Numbered from the stretch's first letter, positions 1 to 9,267 are shown. The stretch: DNA of 35,022 nucleotides from JBMYQA01 sp049600855 (GCA_049600855.1 JBMYQA010000029.1:1-35022); one strand, 5' to 3'. Made by a program: numbers and translations. Notes: generated by a model from the sequence alone, not told the origin.

Positions 1-3000
1 TGATAGGGATTTGTAAGCCCAAATCAGATTCATTATTCAGTTGGATAATTTGCCTTCCTGTAAGGTCATAAATTGCAATATTGGACTTGGCAAATTCAGG
101 CTCAAACTGGATGTGTACTTGTTGATTTGCTGCAAAAACCGTCACATTTGCTGCTAATGATTCAGGTAATAAAGAGGTAATTTGATTGATACGCATGTGC
201 ACAACAAATCGATTTTCCACAACTTTTCCTGCTTCTGCTAGCTCAAATTCATATGTCTGCTGCTCATTCAAATTGATCAGGCGATTTTCCCATAAATCCT
301 CCAAATAAATTTCAGTACCCGCTGCAAATTGGGCAATCGTAGTGGCACTAAGCTGATAACGTCCCGCTTGTCCTGATTTAACTGCAATGGCGTAACTCTG
401 CAGTTCTTCATCGAGCGGAGCACGGCAATCCATCAATAAATCGGTATCATAAGCCTGACTTGCTAGTTCTGGTAAGCCCCAAGCGTCTCCAAAAAACTTC
501 TTCGCATCGCCAAAGTCTTTTTCATCGGTAGCGCCATCTATAAAATAAAGCAATAATTCATCGGTGCGGTCTTGTTGCAAATCTGTTAATTGCAAACGCA
601 ATTCGCCTTGCCATGCTGGAGTGTCTTCCATTGTTCTAGAAAAGGTGACATCCGTACTAGAAGTATGGGTAGTCTTGAGCGTGACATCGCCTGTCATCCC
701 TGAAGTGGTTTGGATGAAAAATGCTTGTCCAGAAGCGATGTCTTTCACTCCGCCATTCACACTGGCATTCGTAAAGGCATTATAGGTAGCATAAGAGCCT
801 GAAAACTCGCCATCTGCATTAAATACATAAGCAGTAGGATCAACACCTGAATTATCGCCGTCCGAAAATACCGCATCCCAATCGAGGGTGGCGACAAAAG
901 GGTTCCCAATCAACTGCCAGCCCGAGTTGGTTTGACCGCCATGTGGCAAAGACAGCACAGCATTGGAACTTTGTAAGGTACCCGTAAAATCTAAGGTGAC
1001 ATCGGCAGTAGTGATATTAAGCGCTAAACCATCTCCAGGATTGAACGCAGTAGTCGTTGCGCTAGGAATCTCCCAACCAATTTTTGCCTGATCGAATGAT
1101 TCGCCATCCAAATATCCACCTGTAATCGTACCCGACCCTACCAAGCTTTGGTCGTAATAAAATAGGTTCGGCAAACCTCCTGCATCATTATAAACGATTC
1201 GGTAAGTTGATTCATTGGTACCTGGACTATAAGTAGAACCCAGGCGATTGACCGTTACATCATCATCGATAGCGGCTATGGTTACTCCGTTGAGTCCTGT
1301 GGAAATGTAACGGTAACCTTGCTGAGCAGCTCCATCTAAAAAACGTTCTTGGGTGATATTTCCTGAAATCGTTCCACTTCCAAAGCTAATGGTAGCAGTT
1401 CCTCCTGCACCTACAGCAGTCGATTTGAGCGTGAGATTCCCATTGCTCCTTAAGGTGCCATTTGTAAGTGTGAGCACCCCTGTAACATCGGTAGCATCAT
1501 TTAAAATGACTCTTGCTGAATTATTAATCACTAAATCATCAAAAGAATTTGTGCCCGAAATATTTTGGGTTTCAGCTCCATTGAAGGTGAAAGTACCCGC
1601 TGTTTGCGTAAAAGTGTTGCCATTATTTGTAAAGTCGCCTCTTACGCTAATATTCCCTGAAGTCATGGTGAGGGTATGGCCGCTGTTGATCTCGATATCA
1701 AATGCTGAAATATCGCCATCCGTATTAATGTCAAAATCAGCATCAATAAGGGCTTTATCATTCGCGGTTGGACCTGTACTATTACTCCAAGTACCTGTCC
1801 AGGTAACCAATTTGACTGCTCTAAAGAAATTAATATCGCCAATAGTTTCCCCTGCAAAAGCGTCTAAATCCCCATCGCCATCTATATCGACAAAAGCTGG
1901 CGTTGAATAGTTTCCTACATCTGTCCAACCGAAAGGGTTCTGAACTGCTGCTGCAAAAGTTGGATTGGTGGCATTTCCTGTATTTTCAAAATAGTGTGTA
2001 TTGCCGTCACGTACGCCTACAAAAGCATCTAAATCGCCATCGCCATCTATATCGGCAAAGCTTGCAGATGAATAAAGTCCTTCATTTGTCAAGCCAAAAG
2101 GATTCGTACCTGCTGACACAAAAGTTGGATTGGTGACATTTCCTGTATTTCTAAAATAAGTGATATTACCAGCAGCCTCTCCTATAAAGGCATCCAAATC
2201 GCCATCGCCATCTATGTCAGCAAAAGTGGGTGCATAATTATAAAGAATAGGGTCTAAACCAAATGGATCTTGGATTACCGCCGCAAAAGTAGGATTATTG
2301 GCATCTCCTGTATTTTGAAAGAAATTCATATTGTCATCATACTCTCCTACAAAGGCATCTAAATCGCCATCGCCATCTATATCGACAAAAGTTGGGGTTG
2401 AGAACATACCTATATCGGTAAGCCCAAAAGGATTAGTCACTGATGATGCAAAAGTTGGATTAGTTGCATTTCCCGTATTTTGAAAATAAAAGGTCCTTCC
2501 GCTAAGGTCTCCCACAAACATATCTAAATCCCCATCGCTATCTATATCGACAAAGTTTGGGGAAGTACGACTTCCGACATCTCTTAAATTAAAAGGATTG
2601 CGAATATTTGCTCTAAAAGTATGCTGTGTAAAGGTGCCTGTATTTGCAAAGTATTGAATAGCATCATACGTTCCTACAAAAGCATCTATATCGCCATCGC
2701 CATCTATATCAGCAAGAGCTGGAGCTGCATTACCACTAAATACTGATGAACCAAATGGATTTGCACCCGAAGCAGTAAAAGCAGGATTAGTGGCATCTCC
2801 TGTATTCTCAAAATAATAAACATCATCATATTGTATACCCAAGAGGATATCTAAATCGCCATCTTCATCTACATCAGCAAAACTGGGATTTGCTGAGAGT
2901 ACAATAAGAGTGGGACCAAATATATTACTAGTAATAAACTGAAAATCAGGATTAGTGGCATCTCCTGTATTTTCAAAATAGGTAACACTGCCAACACGCC

Positions 3001-3703
3001 CGATGTAAGCATCTAAATCGCCATCGCCATCTGTATCAGCAAAAGTTGGCGCAGCATTCTGACCAAAATCTAAGGAGCCAAAGGGATTCGTACCTGTTGT
3101 AACAAAAGTAGGGTTGTTGGCATCTCCTGTATTTTCAAAATAGGAGATGGTTCCAGCGCCATTTCCTACAAATCCATCTAAATCACCGTCACCATCTAAA
3201 TCAGCAAAAGCAGGGGAAACTCTGCTACCCACATCTGTTAACCCAAATGGATTATCAACTGCAGTAGCAAAGGTAGGATTATGGGCATCTCCTGTATTTT
3301 GTAAATATTGGATAGTTCCGTCTTCCTCTCCTATCAATGCATCTAAATCGCCATCGCCATCTAAATCAGCAAATGTTGGATCCTGATTCGTTCTAGTAAT
3401 ATCCAACAAGTTAAATGGGTTGAAAACGCGATTATTAAAGGCAACAGTGCGTTGTTGGGCTTCTACTTGGTGAGTGGTAAGTGTGAGTCCTACTGCTAAG
3501 CTGGCACCAGCTAGTTTCAATTGCCTACCTAACACAGTGAGTTGCTGTTGGTATTTTAGCAAACGCTTTTGCATACTCGCCAGTTTGTGCGGAAAAAGAG
3601 CCGATCGCAGTAAAGCTTTTTGAAATCTAGCTTGAAACTTTTGAAGTTTTTGGTAGAGTTTACGATAGCGTTGTTGTAAGAAAGATAATGAATGTTTTTT
3701 CAC
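1..3703 (-). CDS. FG-GAP/VCBS repeat protein with T9SS sorting domain (3' end outside window)
   Basis: One open frame runs from a GTG at 3703 to the window edge (1234 complete codons), so the C-terminal end is missing. It is predicted to be exported and surface-anchored or released by type IX secretion. Residues 1-61 are a Lys/Arg/Gln-rich stretch (start MKKHSLSFLQQRYRK), followed by a hydrophobic segment GASLAVGLTLTT (about 66-77) and a likely cleavage site after VEA (residue 82). Ten repeats of about 54-55 residues follow, each carrying a DxDGDGDLDAFxG calcium-loop-like motif and a later YFxNTGDAxNPTF segment: an FG-GAP/VCBS propeller-like array. After it comes a long region with beta-sandwich-like text and, at the end, LTGRQIIQLN, typical of a type A T9SS sorting domain. 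The gene is divergent from the hybrid regulator at 3979. Ligand is unknown. GTG was chosen because the first in-frame ATG (codon 44) lies inside the basic prefix. Confidence 0.85.
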   Translation of the reverse strand, partial: MKKHSLSFLQQRYRKLYQKLQKFQARFQKALLRSALFPHKLASMQKRLLKYQQQLTVLGRQLKLAGASLAVGLTLTTHQVEAQQRTVAFNNRVFNPFNLLDITRTNQDPTFADLDGDGDLDALIGEEDGTIQYLQNTGDAHNPTFATAVDNPFGLTDVGSRVSPAFADLDGDGDLDGFVGNGAGTISYFENTGDANNPTFVTTGTNPFGSLDFGQNAAPTFADTDGDGDLDAYIGRVGSVTYFENTGDATNPDFQFITSNIFGPTLIVLSANPSFADVDEDGDLDILLGIQYDDVYYFENTGDATNPAFTASGANPFGSSVFSGNAAPALADIDGDGDIDAFVGTYDAIQYFANTGTFTQHTFRANIRNPFNLRDVGSRTSPNFVDIDSDGDLDMFVGDLSGRTFYFQNTGNATNPTFASSVTNPFGLTDIGMFSTPTFVDIDGDGDLDAFVGEYDDNMNFFQNTGDANNPTFAAVIQDPFGLDPILYNYAPTFADIDGDGDLDAFIGEAAGNITYFRNTGNVTNPTFVSAGTNPFGLTNEGLYSSASFADIDGDGDLDAFVGVRDGNTHYFENTGNATNPTFAAAVQNPFGWTDVGNYSTPAFVDIDGDGDLDAFAGETIGDINFFRAVKLVTWTGTWSNSTGPTANDKALIDADFDINTDGDISAFDIEINSGHTLTMTSGNISVRGDFTNNGNTFTQTAGTFTFNGAETQNISGTNSFDDLVINNSARVILNDATDVTGVLTLTNGTLRSNGNLTLKSTAVGAGGTATISFGSGTISGNITQERFLDGAAQQGYRYISTGLNGVTIAAIDDDVTVNRLGSTYSPGTNESTYRIVYNDAGGLPNLFYYDQSLVGSGTITGGYLDGESFDQAKIGWEIPSATTTAFNPGDGLALNITTADVTLDFTGTLQSSNAVLSLPHGGQTNSGWQLIGNPFVATLDWDAVFSDGDNSGVDPTAYVFNADGEFSGSYATYNAFTNASVNGGVKDIASGQAFFIQTTSGMTGDVTLKTTHTSSTDVTFSRTMEDTPAWQGELRLQLTDLQQDRTDELLLYFIDGATDEKDFGDAKKFFGDAWGLPELASQAYDTDLLMDCRAPLDEELQSYAIAVKSGQAGRYQLSATTIAQFAAGTEIYLEDLWENRLINLNEQQTYEFELAEAGKVVENRFVVHMRINQITSLLPESLAANVTVFAANQQVHIQFEPEFAKSNIAIYDLTGRQIIQLNNESDLGLQIPI
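1860..3400 (-). repeat. ten in-frame tandem repeats, about 164 bp each
   Basis: The motif coding DGDGDLDAF appears on the + strand as variants of ATCTAAATCGCCATCGCCAT, starting near 1863, 2027, 2191, 2357, 2521, 2682, 2847, 3010, 3176 and 3340. The spacing is nearly constant (161-166 bp). The core of each unit is close to identical at DNA level, while the flanks have diverged, which suggests old duplications with conservation of the metal-binding loop. Confidence 0.85.
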
Positions 3704-3748
3704 AATTGGTTGTTTTTTTAAGAAAGGAATCCTGCATCATAGCTCACA

Positions 3749-3756
3749 CAAAGCTA
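3749..3756 (-). promoter_or_regulatory. candidate -7 element for the FG-GAP protein gene
   Basis: The minus strand reads TAGCTTTG, an exact match to the Bacteroidota -7 consensus TAnnTTTG, 45 bp before the GTG start. No good -33 TTTG is seen 19-21 bp upstream, which would fit a promoter that needs an activator. Confidence 0.4.
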
Positions 3757-3789
3757 ATCTTATGAGGTAGTTTTATAGGTAAGAATTGA

Positions 3790-3827
3790 TGTAAATAATC
3801 CGACATTTTTTGTAAAAAATCCGTCAT
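3790..3827. promoter_or_regulatory. two 17-bp direct repeats, 21 bp apart: candidate AraC-type operator
   Basis: TGTAAATAATCCGACAT (3790-3806) and TGTAAAAAATCCGTCAT (3811-3827) agree at 15 of 17 positions and are separated by 4 bp. A pitch of 21 bp, two helical turns, with 17-bp half-sites is the arrangement known for AraC at araI1-I2. The site lies between the divergent FG-GAP gene and the hybrid regulator gene, whose product ends in an AraC DNA-binding domain. Relative to the minus-strand -7 element at 3749-3756 it sits just upstream of the -33 position, where an activator would bind. That the regulator binds here is inference. Confidence 0.55.
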
Positions 3828-3978
3828 ATAGGCCTTTACAGGCTAGAATGGATGCTTTTAATTTAAGTATCTCACAAAAAATAACCGTGTGTTTCGACTA
3901 GCTTATTTCCCACATGGCACTTCATTTGTTAGATTGGGATTACTTTCCGATTTTTACAAAAGGGCGCATTACTTGACT

Positions 3979-6900
3979 ATGAACATTCGATTTTTAAGCT
4001 GGATACTAGGTATTTTACTCACTTTTTCTAGTGGGTTTCTTACTGCTCAAAAAGAAGAAATTCGCTTACAGAAATTCTATTTTGAGGAAGGCTTATCAAG
4101 CCGAATTTTAAACTATATTTATCAAGATAGTAGGGGCTATATTTGGGTGGGCTCAGATGATGGATTGAATCGATTTGATGGCATAGCATTTAAGGTGTAT
4201 ACCCAAAAATCACATCAGTTAAGTGATCATAGAATTTGGAAAATACTGGAAGATGAAGATAGTTTACTTTGGTTGAGTACGACTGCGACAGGTATCACCC
4301 GATATCTCACCTCTTCTATTGATATATTTGATCCCATACTTGAAACGAGTACGCCACTTCTATCTTGGATAGAAAACCCTGAAATTTTAAAGGGGCAACA
4401 AACAGCAGAGGTTTTTAAGAGTAAAAACTCCCTTTGGGTGACTACTACAGATGGGCATATCTATCGATATCATGAAAAGAGACTCGAAAAATTAGGGCAG
4501 TTGCCAAGGCATGTGTTTATTCGAGACATTCAAGCAGATGATACGGGCCTTTGGGTATCTGTTAGTAAGGATATTTATTACGTCAGCTATATTGGAGAAG
4601 TACAACTTATTAAATCATATCCTAAAAAAAAGCAAAAACGTTTTCCATTTCTATATGAAACACCAACTAATCAGTATATTCATTATAACATTGGCTCTGG
4701 AGGTTATGGAGAACAGATAAGGCGTTCATACAAAAATGGACGAGATAGCCTCTTATTTCAACTTTCAAAAGATTATATATTATTTTTTGTAGATATACAA
4801 CAGGAGCAGTTAGGTGTCATTGAAAAAAGCACCAATGAGTTTGGCATTTTATCCTTAAAAGATAATAGTTTTACAGGTTGGGGGTTCCCAATTTATGCTA
4901 CTCACCAAGAACATGGTCAGTTATGGGATAGGCAAGGGGGCTTTTGGTTTGTAGATCTCCAACATGGCTTAACAAGAGTCACACGCACTACCAAATATTT
5001 TAATCGCTATTTATACCAAAGATCAGGCAAATACAATCCTAACTTCGCTGTTAGAGGAATCACACAAACATCAGCAGGAGATGTAATGGCTTGTGTACCT
5101 ACTATGGGGAATGTATACCAGACTACTATCCATCAAACTAATGAACAGCAAGAAGAGCCTTTAGCAATACAAGGAGGATATTATTTGACCTTACTTTCTC
5201 AAGATGATACCGTTTGGCTCACTACTGCTGGTGGGAACTTACATAGTTATGATACTCAAAAACAACAATTAGTAAAAACGTATTCATTTAGGAAAGAGTG
5301 GATCAATGACACCACCTTTACTATTGGTGATATCAATATCTGGAGTATCTTTAAAGATCAATCCAATCGAATATGGTTAGGCCATAAACAAGGCATATCT
5401 TATTTAGACACCCATCAGCAATCTCTTAATCGATACCTTAACCTCAATGAATTTACTTCACTTAACAAAGCGGTAGTTTATCATTTTCATGAAAATAAGG
5501 CAGGCATTTGGCTCGTCACTACTAATGGTTTGTATGTGCTCAATCCTCATAAAGGCATCATTGCTCATTATCACCAAAAGGGAGAAGGAGCGTTTTACTT
5601 AGCTCAAGAGGAACTTTTTCATTTACATGAAGATGAACAAGGTTACTTTTGGATAGCCACTAAAGGTGGTGGCTTATTGAAATGGCATCCTGATACAAAA
5701 GAATACCAGCAATTTACCACACAGCAAGGCTTGTCTCATAATGTAATTTATGCCGTTTATGCGGATGATTATAATCAATTATGGTTAAGTAGTAACCGCG
5801 GTATTATGCGCTTTCATAAAGCTACCAATGAAGTAGCGACTTATTTGAAAAAAGATGGCATTACACATGAAGAGTTTAATCGAGTTTCGCATCATCAGGC
5901 AAAAGATGGCACCATTTACTTTGGAGGTTTAGATGGCGTTACGTCCTTTCATCCTAAAGATTTTCTAGTCGATAGTAGCCAACTAGTAGCCTTGCAACCA
6001 GTTGTTACGGATTTACAAATCCAAAATGGGCAGTCGGGTGCATGGCAAACCTATACGGCTGATGTACTACAAAAGAAACAAATTGTTCTACAACCATCAG
6101 ATTTAGCCTTTTCTTTATCCTTTGCCAATCTTGATTTCAAAGATCCGAAAAAGCAGCAATACGCTTACTTTATTGAGGGTTTTGACAAAAGCTGGACGTA
6201 TCAAACAAATACCACCATTCGGGTCAATCGCTTGCCCTATGGTGATTATACCTTAAAGTTAAAAGCGCAAAATAGTGATGGCATTTGGGGAAATGAATTG
6301 AAAATAAGGATAGCAATCGTGAAGCCCATTTACCTAAAAAACTGGTTTATTGCTGGCGCAATTACTTTATTGTTCCTATTAATAATTGCCCTAATCAGAT
6401 GGAGAATCAATCGGTTAGAAGAAAATAAAAGAACACTTCAACTCGAAGTACAAAAACGCACTTTACAAATTGAAAAAGATAAGCTCACTATTTTAGAACA
6501 GAAAGAAGAACTCACCAAATTAGACAAACTAAAGTCTCGCTTCTTTGCCAATATTTCTCACGAGTTACGTACCCCTTTAGCTTTAATCTTAGGGCCTGCC
6601 AAACATGCAAAATCGAGCTATTCCGTGTTGAAAGATTCGGAAATCATAGATTCCTTTAGCTTAATCGAACAAAATGCAGCAAACTTATTGCAATTGGTAG
6701 AAGAACTCTTGGAATTATCTAAGCTAGAAGCAAATCAAGTGGAAGTGCGTGAAACTAGCACACATTTACCCAATTTATTAGCACGATTATTCAGTAATTT
6801 CGAATCACATGCACAGTATTTGAGTATTGTGTATTTGCTCAATAACTGGCAAGGGAACGCGTGGATCATCACCGATTCGAATAAACTAGAAAAAATCATC

Positions 6901-8121
6901 AATAACCTGCTGTCGAATGCCCTGAAGTTTACCTCCAAAGGCGGCACGGTTCAATTGACTGCCTTTCAAAATCAACAAAACAAGCTCCAACTGGAGGTCT
7001 CAGATACAGGAATTGGGATTCATGAAGCTGACTTACCCCATTTATTTGAGCGTTTTTATCAAACCAAACAGTTTGAAAGTAGCGCACAAGGAGGAACAGG
7101 CATTGGTTTAGCCTTGGTGAAAGAATTAGTAGAGGTCATGGGAGGGAGCATCGCTGTAAAAAGTCAATTAGGCACGGGAAGTACCTTTATGGTACAATTG
7201 CCCTTAACCTATGCGCCAAACCAAAATAGGAAAACAGCAGAAATGACCAAACCAGTGCCTCCTGTTGTACCTGCTCACCAAGCTAAAAATAACCATGGCG
7301 ATTTAGACCATTTGTTGGTTGTAGAAGACAATGTGAGTATGCAAGCTTTCATTATCAGTTTATTACAAGAGGATTATCAGGTGATAAGCGCTAAAAATGG
7401 CAAGGAGGCTCAAGAAATATTAGCAGCAGGAAATACTCAGGTTGACTTAATTATTTCTGATGTGATGATGCCTGAAATGGATGGTTTCGCTTTATTAGAT
7501 TGGATTAAACAACAAGATGCTTGGCGTGTTACTCCTATCATTATGTTAACTGCCCGAGCAGCAGAAGCCGATCGGCTCAAAGCTTTTACTATTGGAGTAG
7601 ACGATTATTTAACGAAACCCTTCTCTCCTTCTGAGTTGAAGGCAAGAGTAAGAAATTTACTAGCCCATGCATACAGTCGACAAGAATGGCTTCAAGAAGA
7701 ACAACACTCAAAAGTTGAAGCAGTCAGCATACCTTATGTAGCAACGGATGCCATAACAACAGAAAAAATCACAGCAGAAGACGTTCAGTGGATTACCAAG
7801 GTAGCTGAAAGTATTAAGCATCAATTGGCAAATCCACAATTCAGTTTGAAGCTCATCGCAGAAGCGCATTATTTGAGTGAGCGTCAATTTTTGAGAAGAG
7901 TAAAGAAAATTACTGGCCTTACCCCTGTAAAGTATCGGCAGGAAATACAACTGCATACTGGCCGAGAGCTCTTAGAAAATAGCATTCATCAAAACCTTAC
8001 GGAATTAGCACATGCGGTAGGATTTCACACCCCTAGATATTTTGCCAAACTGTACTTTAATCGTTTTGGAAAGAAGCCTAGTGATTTTTTTTCAGAAAAG
8101 AGCCAATCATCAAGAAATTAA
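3979..8121 (+). CDS. hybrid two-component system protein: sensor kinase, receiver and AraC regulator in one chain
   Basis: Inner-membrane sensor-regulator of the Bacteroidota HTCS type, 1380 residues from the ATG at 3979. An upstream in-frame GTG at 3889 would put 30 residues before an evident signal peptide (MNIRFLSWILGILL...TAQ), so it was not chosen. The periplasmic part has Reg_prop beta-propeller motifs such as DSRGYIWVGSDDGLNRFDG and DEQGYFWIATKGGG. A Y_Y_Y domain follows (about 705-785, with YGDYTLKLKAQNSDG), then a transmembrane helix near 788-811. Next come HisKA with phospho-acceptor His861 in NISHELRTPL, and HATPase_c with DTGIGI and GGTGIGLAL. The receiver domain has Asp1161 in SDVMMPEMDG and Lys in TKPFSPSE. 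A C-terminal AraC HTH ends at 1380. All catalytic residues are present. The usual targets of this family are glycan-use genes, but no SusC/SusD pair is in the window; the best local target is the divergent gene at 1-3703. Confidence 0.93.
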   Translation: MNIRFLSWILGILLTFSSGFLTAQKEEIRLQKFYFEEGLSSRILNYIYQDSRGYIWVGSDDGLNRFDGIAFKVYTQKSHQLSDHRIWKILEDEDSLLWLSTTATGITRYLTSSIDIFDPILETSTPLLSWIENPEILKGQQTAEVFKSKNSLWVTTTDGHIYRYHEKRLEKLGQLPRHVFIRDIQADDTGLWVSVSKDIYYVSYIGEVQLIKSYPKKKQKRFPFLYETPTNQYIHYNIGSGGYGEQIRRSYKNGRDSLLFQLSKDYILFFVDIQQEQLGVIEKSTNEFGILSLKDNSFTGWGFPIYATHQEHGQLWDRQGGFWFVDLQHGLTRVTRTTKYFNRYLYQRSGKYNPNFAVRGITQTSAGDVMACVPTMGNVYQTTIHQTNEQQEEPLAIQGGYYLTLLSQDDTVWLTTAGGNLHSYDTQKQQLVKTYSFRKEWINDTTFTIGDINIWSIFKDQSNRIWLGHKQGISYLDTHQQSLNRYLNLNEFTSLNKAVVYHFHENKAGIWLVTTNGLYVLNPHKGIIAHYHQKGEGAFYLAQEELFHLHEDEQGYFWIATKGGGLLKWHPDTKEYQQFTTQQGLSHNVIYAVYADDYNQLWLSSNRGIMRFHKATNEVATYLKKDGITHEEFNRVSHHQAKDGTIYFGGLDGVTSFHPKDFLVDSSQLVALQPVVTDLQIQNGQSGAWQTYTADVLQKKQIVLQPSDLAFSLSFANLDFKDPKKQQYAYFIEGFDKSWTYQTNTTIRVNRLPYGDYTLKLKAQNSDGIWGNELKIRIAIVKPIYLKNWFIAGAITLLFLLIIALIRWRINRLEENKRTLQLEVQKRTLQIEKDKLTILEQKEELTKLDKLKSRFFANISHELRTPLALILGPAKHAKSSYSVLKDSEIIDSFSLIEQNAANLLQLVEELLELSKLEANQVEVRETSTHLPNLLARLFSNFESHAQYLSIVYLLNNWQGNAWIITDSNKLEKIINNLLSNALKFTSKGGTVQLTAFQNQQNKLQLEVSDTGIGIHEADLPHLFERFYQTKQFESSAQGGTGIGLALVKELVEVMGGSIAVKSQLGTGSTFMVQLPLTYAPNQNRKTAEMTKPVPPVVPAHQAKNNHGDLDHLLVVEDNVSMQAFIISLLQEDYQVISAKNGKEAQEILAAGNTQVDLIISDVMMPEMDGFALLDWIKQQDAWRVTPIIMLTARAAEADRLKAFTIGVDDYLTKPFSPSELKARVRNLLAHAYSRQEWLQEEQHSKVEAVSIPYVATDAITTEKITAEDVQWITKVAESIKHQLANPQFSLKLIAEAHYLSERQFLRRVKKITGLTPVKYRQEIQLHTGRELLENSIHQNLTELAHAVGFHTPRYFAKLYFNRFGKKPSDFFSEKSQSSRN

Positions 8122-8295
8122 CTTTGTGGGAAATTACTACTAATCGTCATCCTTTTAATTATTAAATACAATCTTGAAATAGTTATATTTGATGTATTTC
8201 TATGCTTAATGCGTGTTAATAATCTTTACATAGTTCAATAATTTTAGTTAAATTGAAGATAGATTATTATAAACTATATAAACTAAACGGGCATT

Positions 8296-8535
8296 ATGGA
8301 TAACAAGATCACTGCAAGTAACATTGATATGTGGATGAATGTGCATATCAATACACTCCCAATTTCTAGAAGAGCTTACCAAATATTGAGATTGATGGAA
8401 ATAGAAACGTTAGCAGATTTGGAACAATATGATTCCGATGACTTTGAACGTTTTAGCATTACTTCTAATTCAATCAATGAGGTCATGAAGCTTATGGTGT
8501 TAGCTAATCAAGCGCTTTCCACCCAACACGTTTAA
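8296..8535 (+). CDS. small orphan protein resembling the RNA polymerase alpha subunit C-terminal domain
   Basis: 79 residues, almost entirely one domain. By eye, residues 18-75 align with the alpha-CTD of RpoA. INTLPISRRAYQILRLMEIE matches the E. coli segment DDLELTVRSANCLKAEAIH, so Arg26 would correspond to the DNA-contacting Arg265. SINEV matches SLTEI of the second helix-hairpin-helix element. The LGKKS loop is replaced by ITSNS, so the Lys298 equivalent is absent. There is no alpha N-terminal domain, so it cannot assemble into RNA polymerase as an alpha subunit; it may bind DNA, a regulator, or another HhH partner. It stands alone, 174 bp after the hybrid regulator and convergent with the response regulator at 8560. 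A TATATTTG at 8184-8191 is a possible -7 element. The family assignment is fairly sure; the role is unknown. Confidence 0.75.
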   Translation: MDNKITASNIDMWMNVHINTLPISRRAYQILRLMEIETLADLEQYDSDDFERFSITSNSINEVMKLMVLANQALSTQHV

Positions 8536-8557
8536 TCTAAAGGGAAATTCTTTAGAT
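8535..8557. terminator. hairpin between convergent genes
   Basis: ATCTAAAG (8535-8542) and CTTTAGAT (8550-8557) form a perfect 8-bp stem with a 7-base loop. It fills the 24-bp gap between two convergent stop codons. There is no T-tract on either side, so a role as a bidirectional terminator is only likely, not clear. Confidence 0.4.
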
Positions 8558-8559
8558 CA

Positions 8560-9267
8560 TCACTTTTCAGAAATCAATTTATAGCCTACACCATGAACGG
8601 TTAGTATAATTTTAGGATCATTGGAGTTTTCTTCAATCTTTTGGCGTAAGCGCAAAATGAAATTATCAACTGTTCGGGTGGTAGGGTGTGATTGATAACC
8701 CCAAACGCGATCTAGTAAATCATACCTACTAACGACTTGGTTGGCGTGTTGATGCAAATCATGTAAAATCTCAAATTCTTTGTGCGACATTTTTACACGC
8801 GCTCCGCCTACAATGCCTTCATACTGTTCAAAGTTTACTTGGAGCCTGCCAATGGTAATGAAGGATGATTTTTGAGTAGCTTCTTCTGCCGTGTTTTGCA
8901 CACTACTTGTTCGCCTTAAAACGGATTTTACACGCGCTAAAAATTCTCTTAAACTGAATGGTTTGGTAATGTAATCATCAGCGCCAAGTTCTAGGCCAAT
9001 TACTTTATCAATTTCCTCGCCTTTTGCAGTTAAAAAAATGATTGGGGTTTGAATGCCTGCCTTGCGCATTTCTCTACAGACATCAAAGCCAGACATATTG
9101 GGCATCATCACGTCTAACACCACTAAATCATATTGTTCTGTTCGTACTTTGGCAAGTCCTTGAAGTCCATCTTCCGCTAATTCAACTTCATAGGATTCGA
9201 ATTCTAGATTGTCCTTTATGTCGAGGCGCATATTAGGCTCGTCATCAACTACTAATACTTTAGGCAT
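8560..9267 (-). CDS. OmpR/PhoB-family response regulator
   Basis: 235 residues. A receiver domain (1-120) carries the acidic pair Asp8-Asp9, the phospho-acceptor Asp52 in VVLDVMMPNMSG, Thr in FLTAKG and Lys in TKPFSLREF. A winged-helix Trans_reg_C domain (about 135-235) includes the recognition region RTVDNFILRLRQKIE and the wing HGVGYKL. It is the second gene of a kinase-regulator operon: its ATG (9265-9267) overlaps the kinase stop by 8 bp. It is the natural partner of the kinase at 9260-10864. The TGTCA array at 10936-10991 in front of the operon is of the kind bound by PhoB-family wings, so autoregulation is likely. The signal and regulon are unknown. Confidence 0.95.
   Translation of the reverse strand: MPKVLVVDDEPNMRLDIKDNLEFESYEVELAEDGLQGLAKVRTEQYDLVVLDVMMPNMSGFDVCREMRKAGIQTPIIFLTAKGEEIDKVIGLELGADDYITKPFSLREFLARVKSVLRRTSSVQNTAEEATQKSSFITIGRLQVNFEQYEGIVGGARVKMSHKEFEILHDLHQHANQVVSRYDLLDRVWGYQSHPTTRTVDNFILRLRQKIEENSNDPKIILTVHGVGYKLISEK

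Noticed and set aside
1663..1857. Minus-strand frame of 64 residues
   Set aside because: It is in a different frame from the long minus-strand gene covering the same bases and shows no recognisable domain.
1353..2136. Open frames on the + strand (185 and 77 residues)
   Set aside because: They lie opposite the FG-GAP repeat gene and show Pro/Ser/Val-rich text that is the antisense of its repeats; they are shadows.
3889..3978. Longer N-terminus for the hybrid regulator from a GTG at 3889
   Set aside because: It would place 30 non-hydrophobic residues before a good signal peptide that starts at its own ATG (3979).
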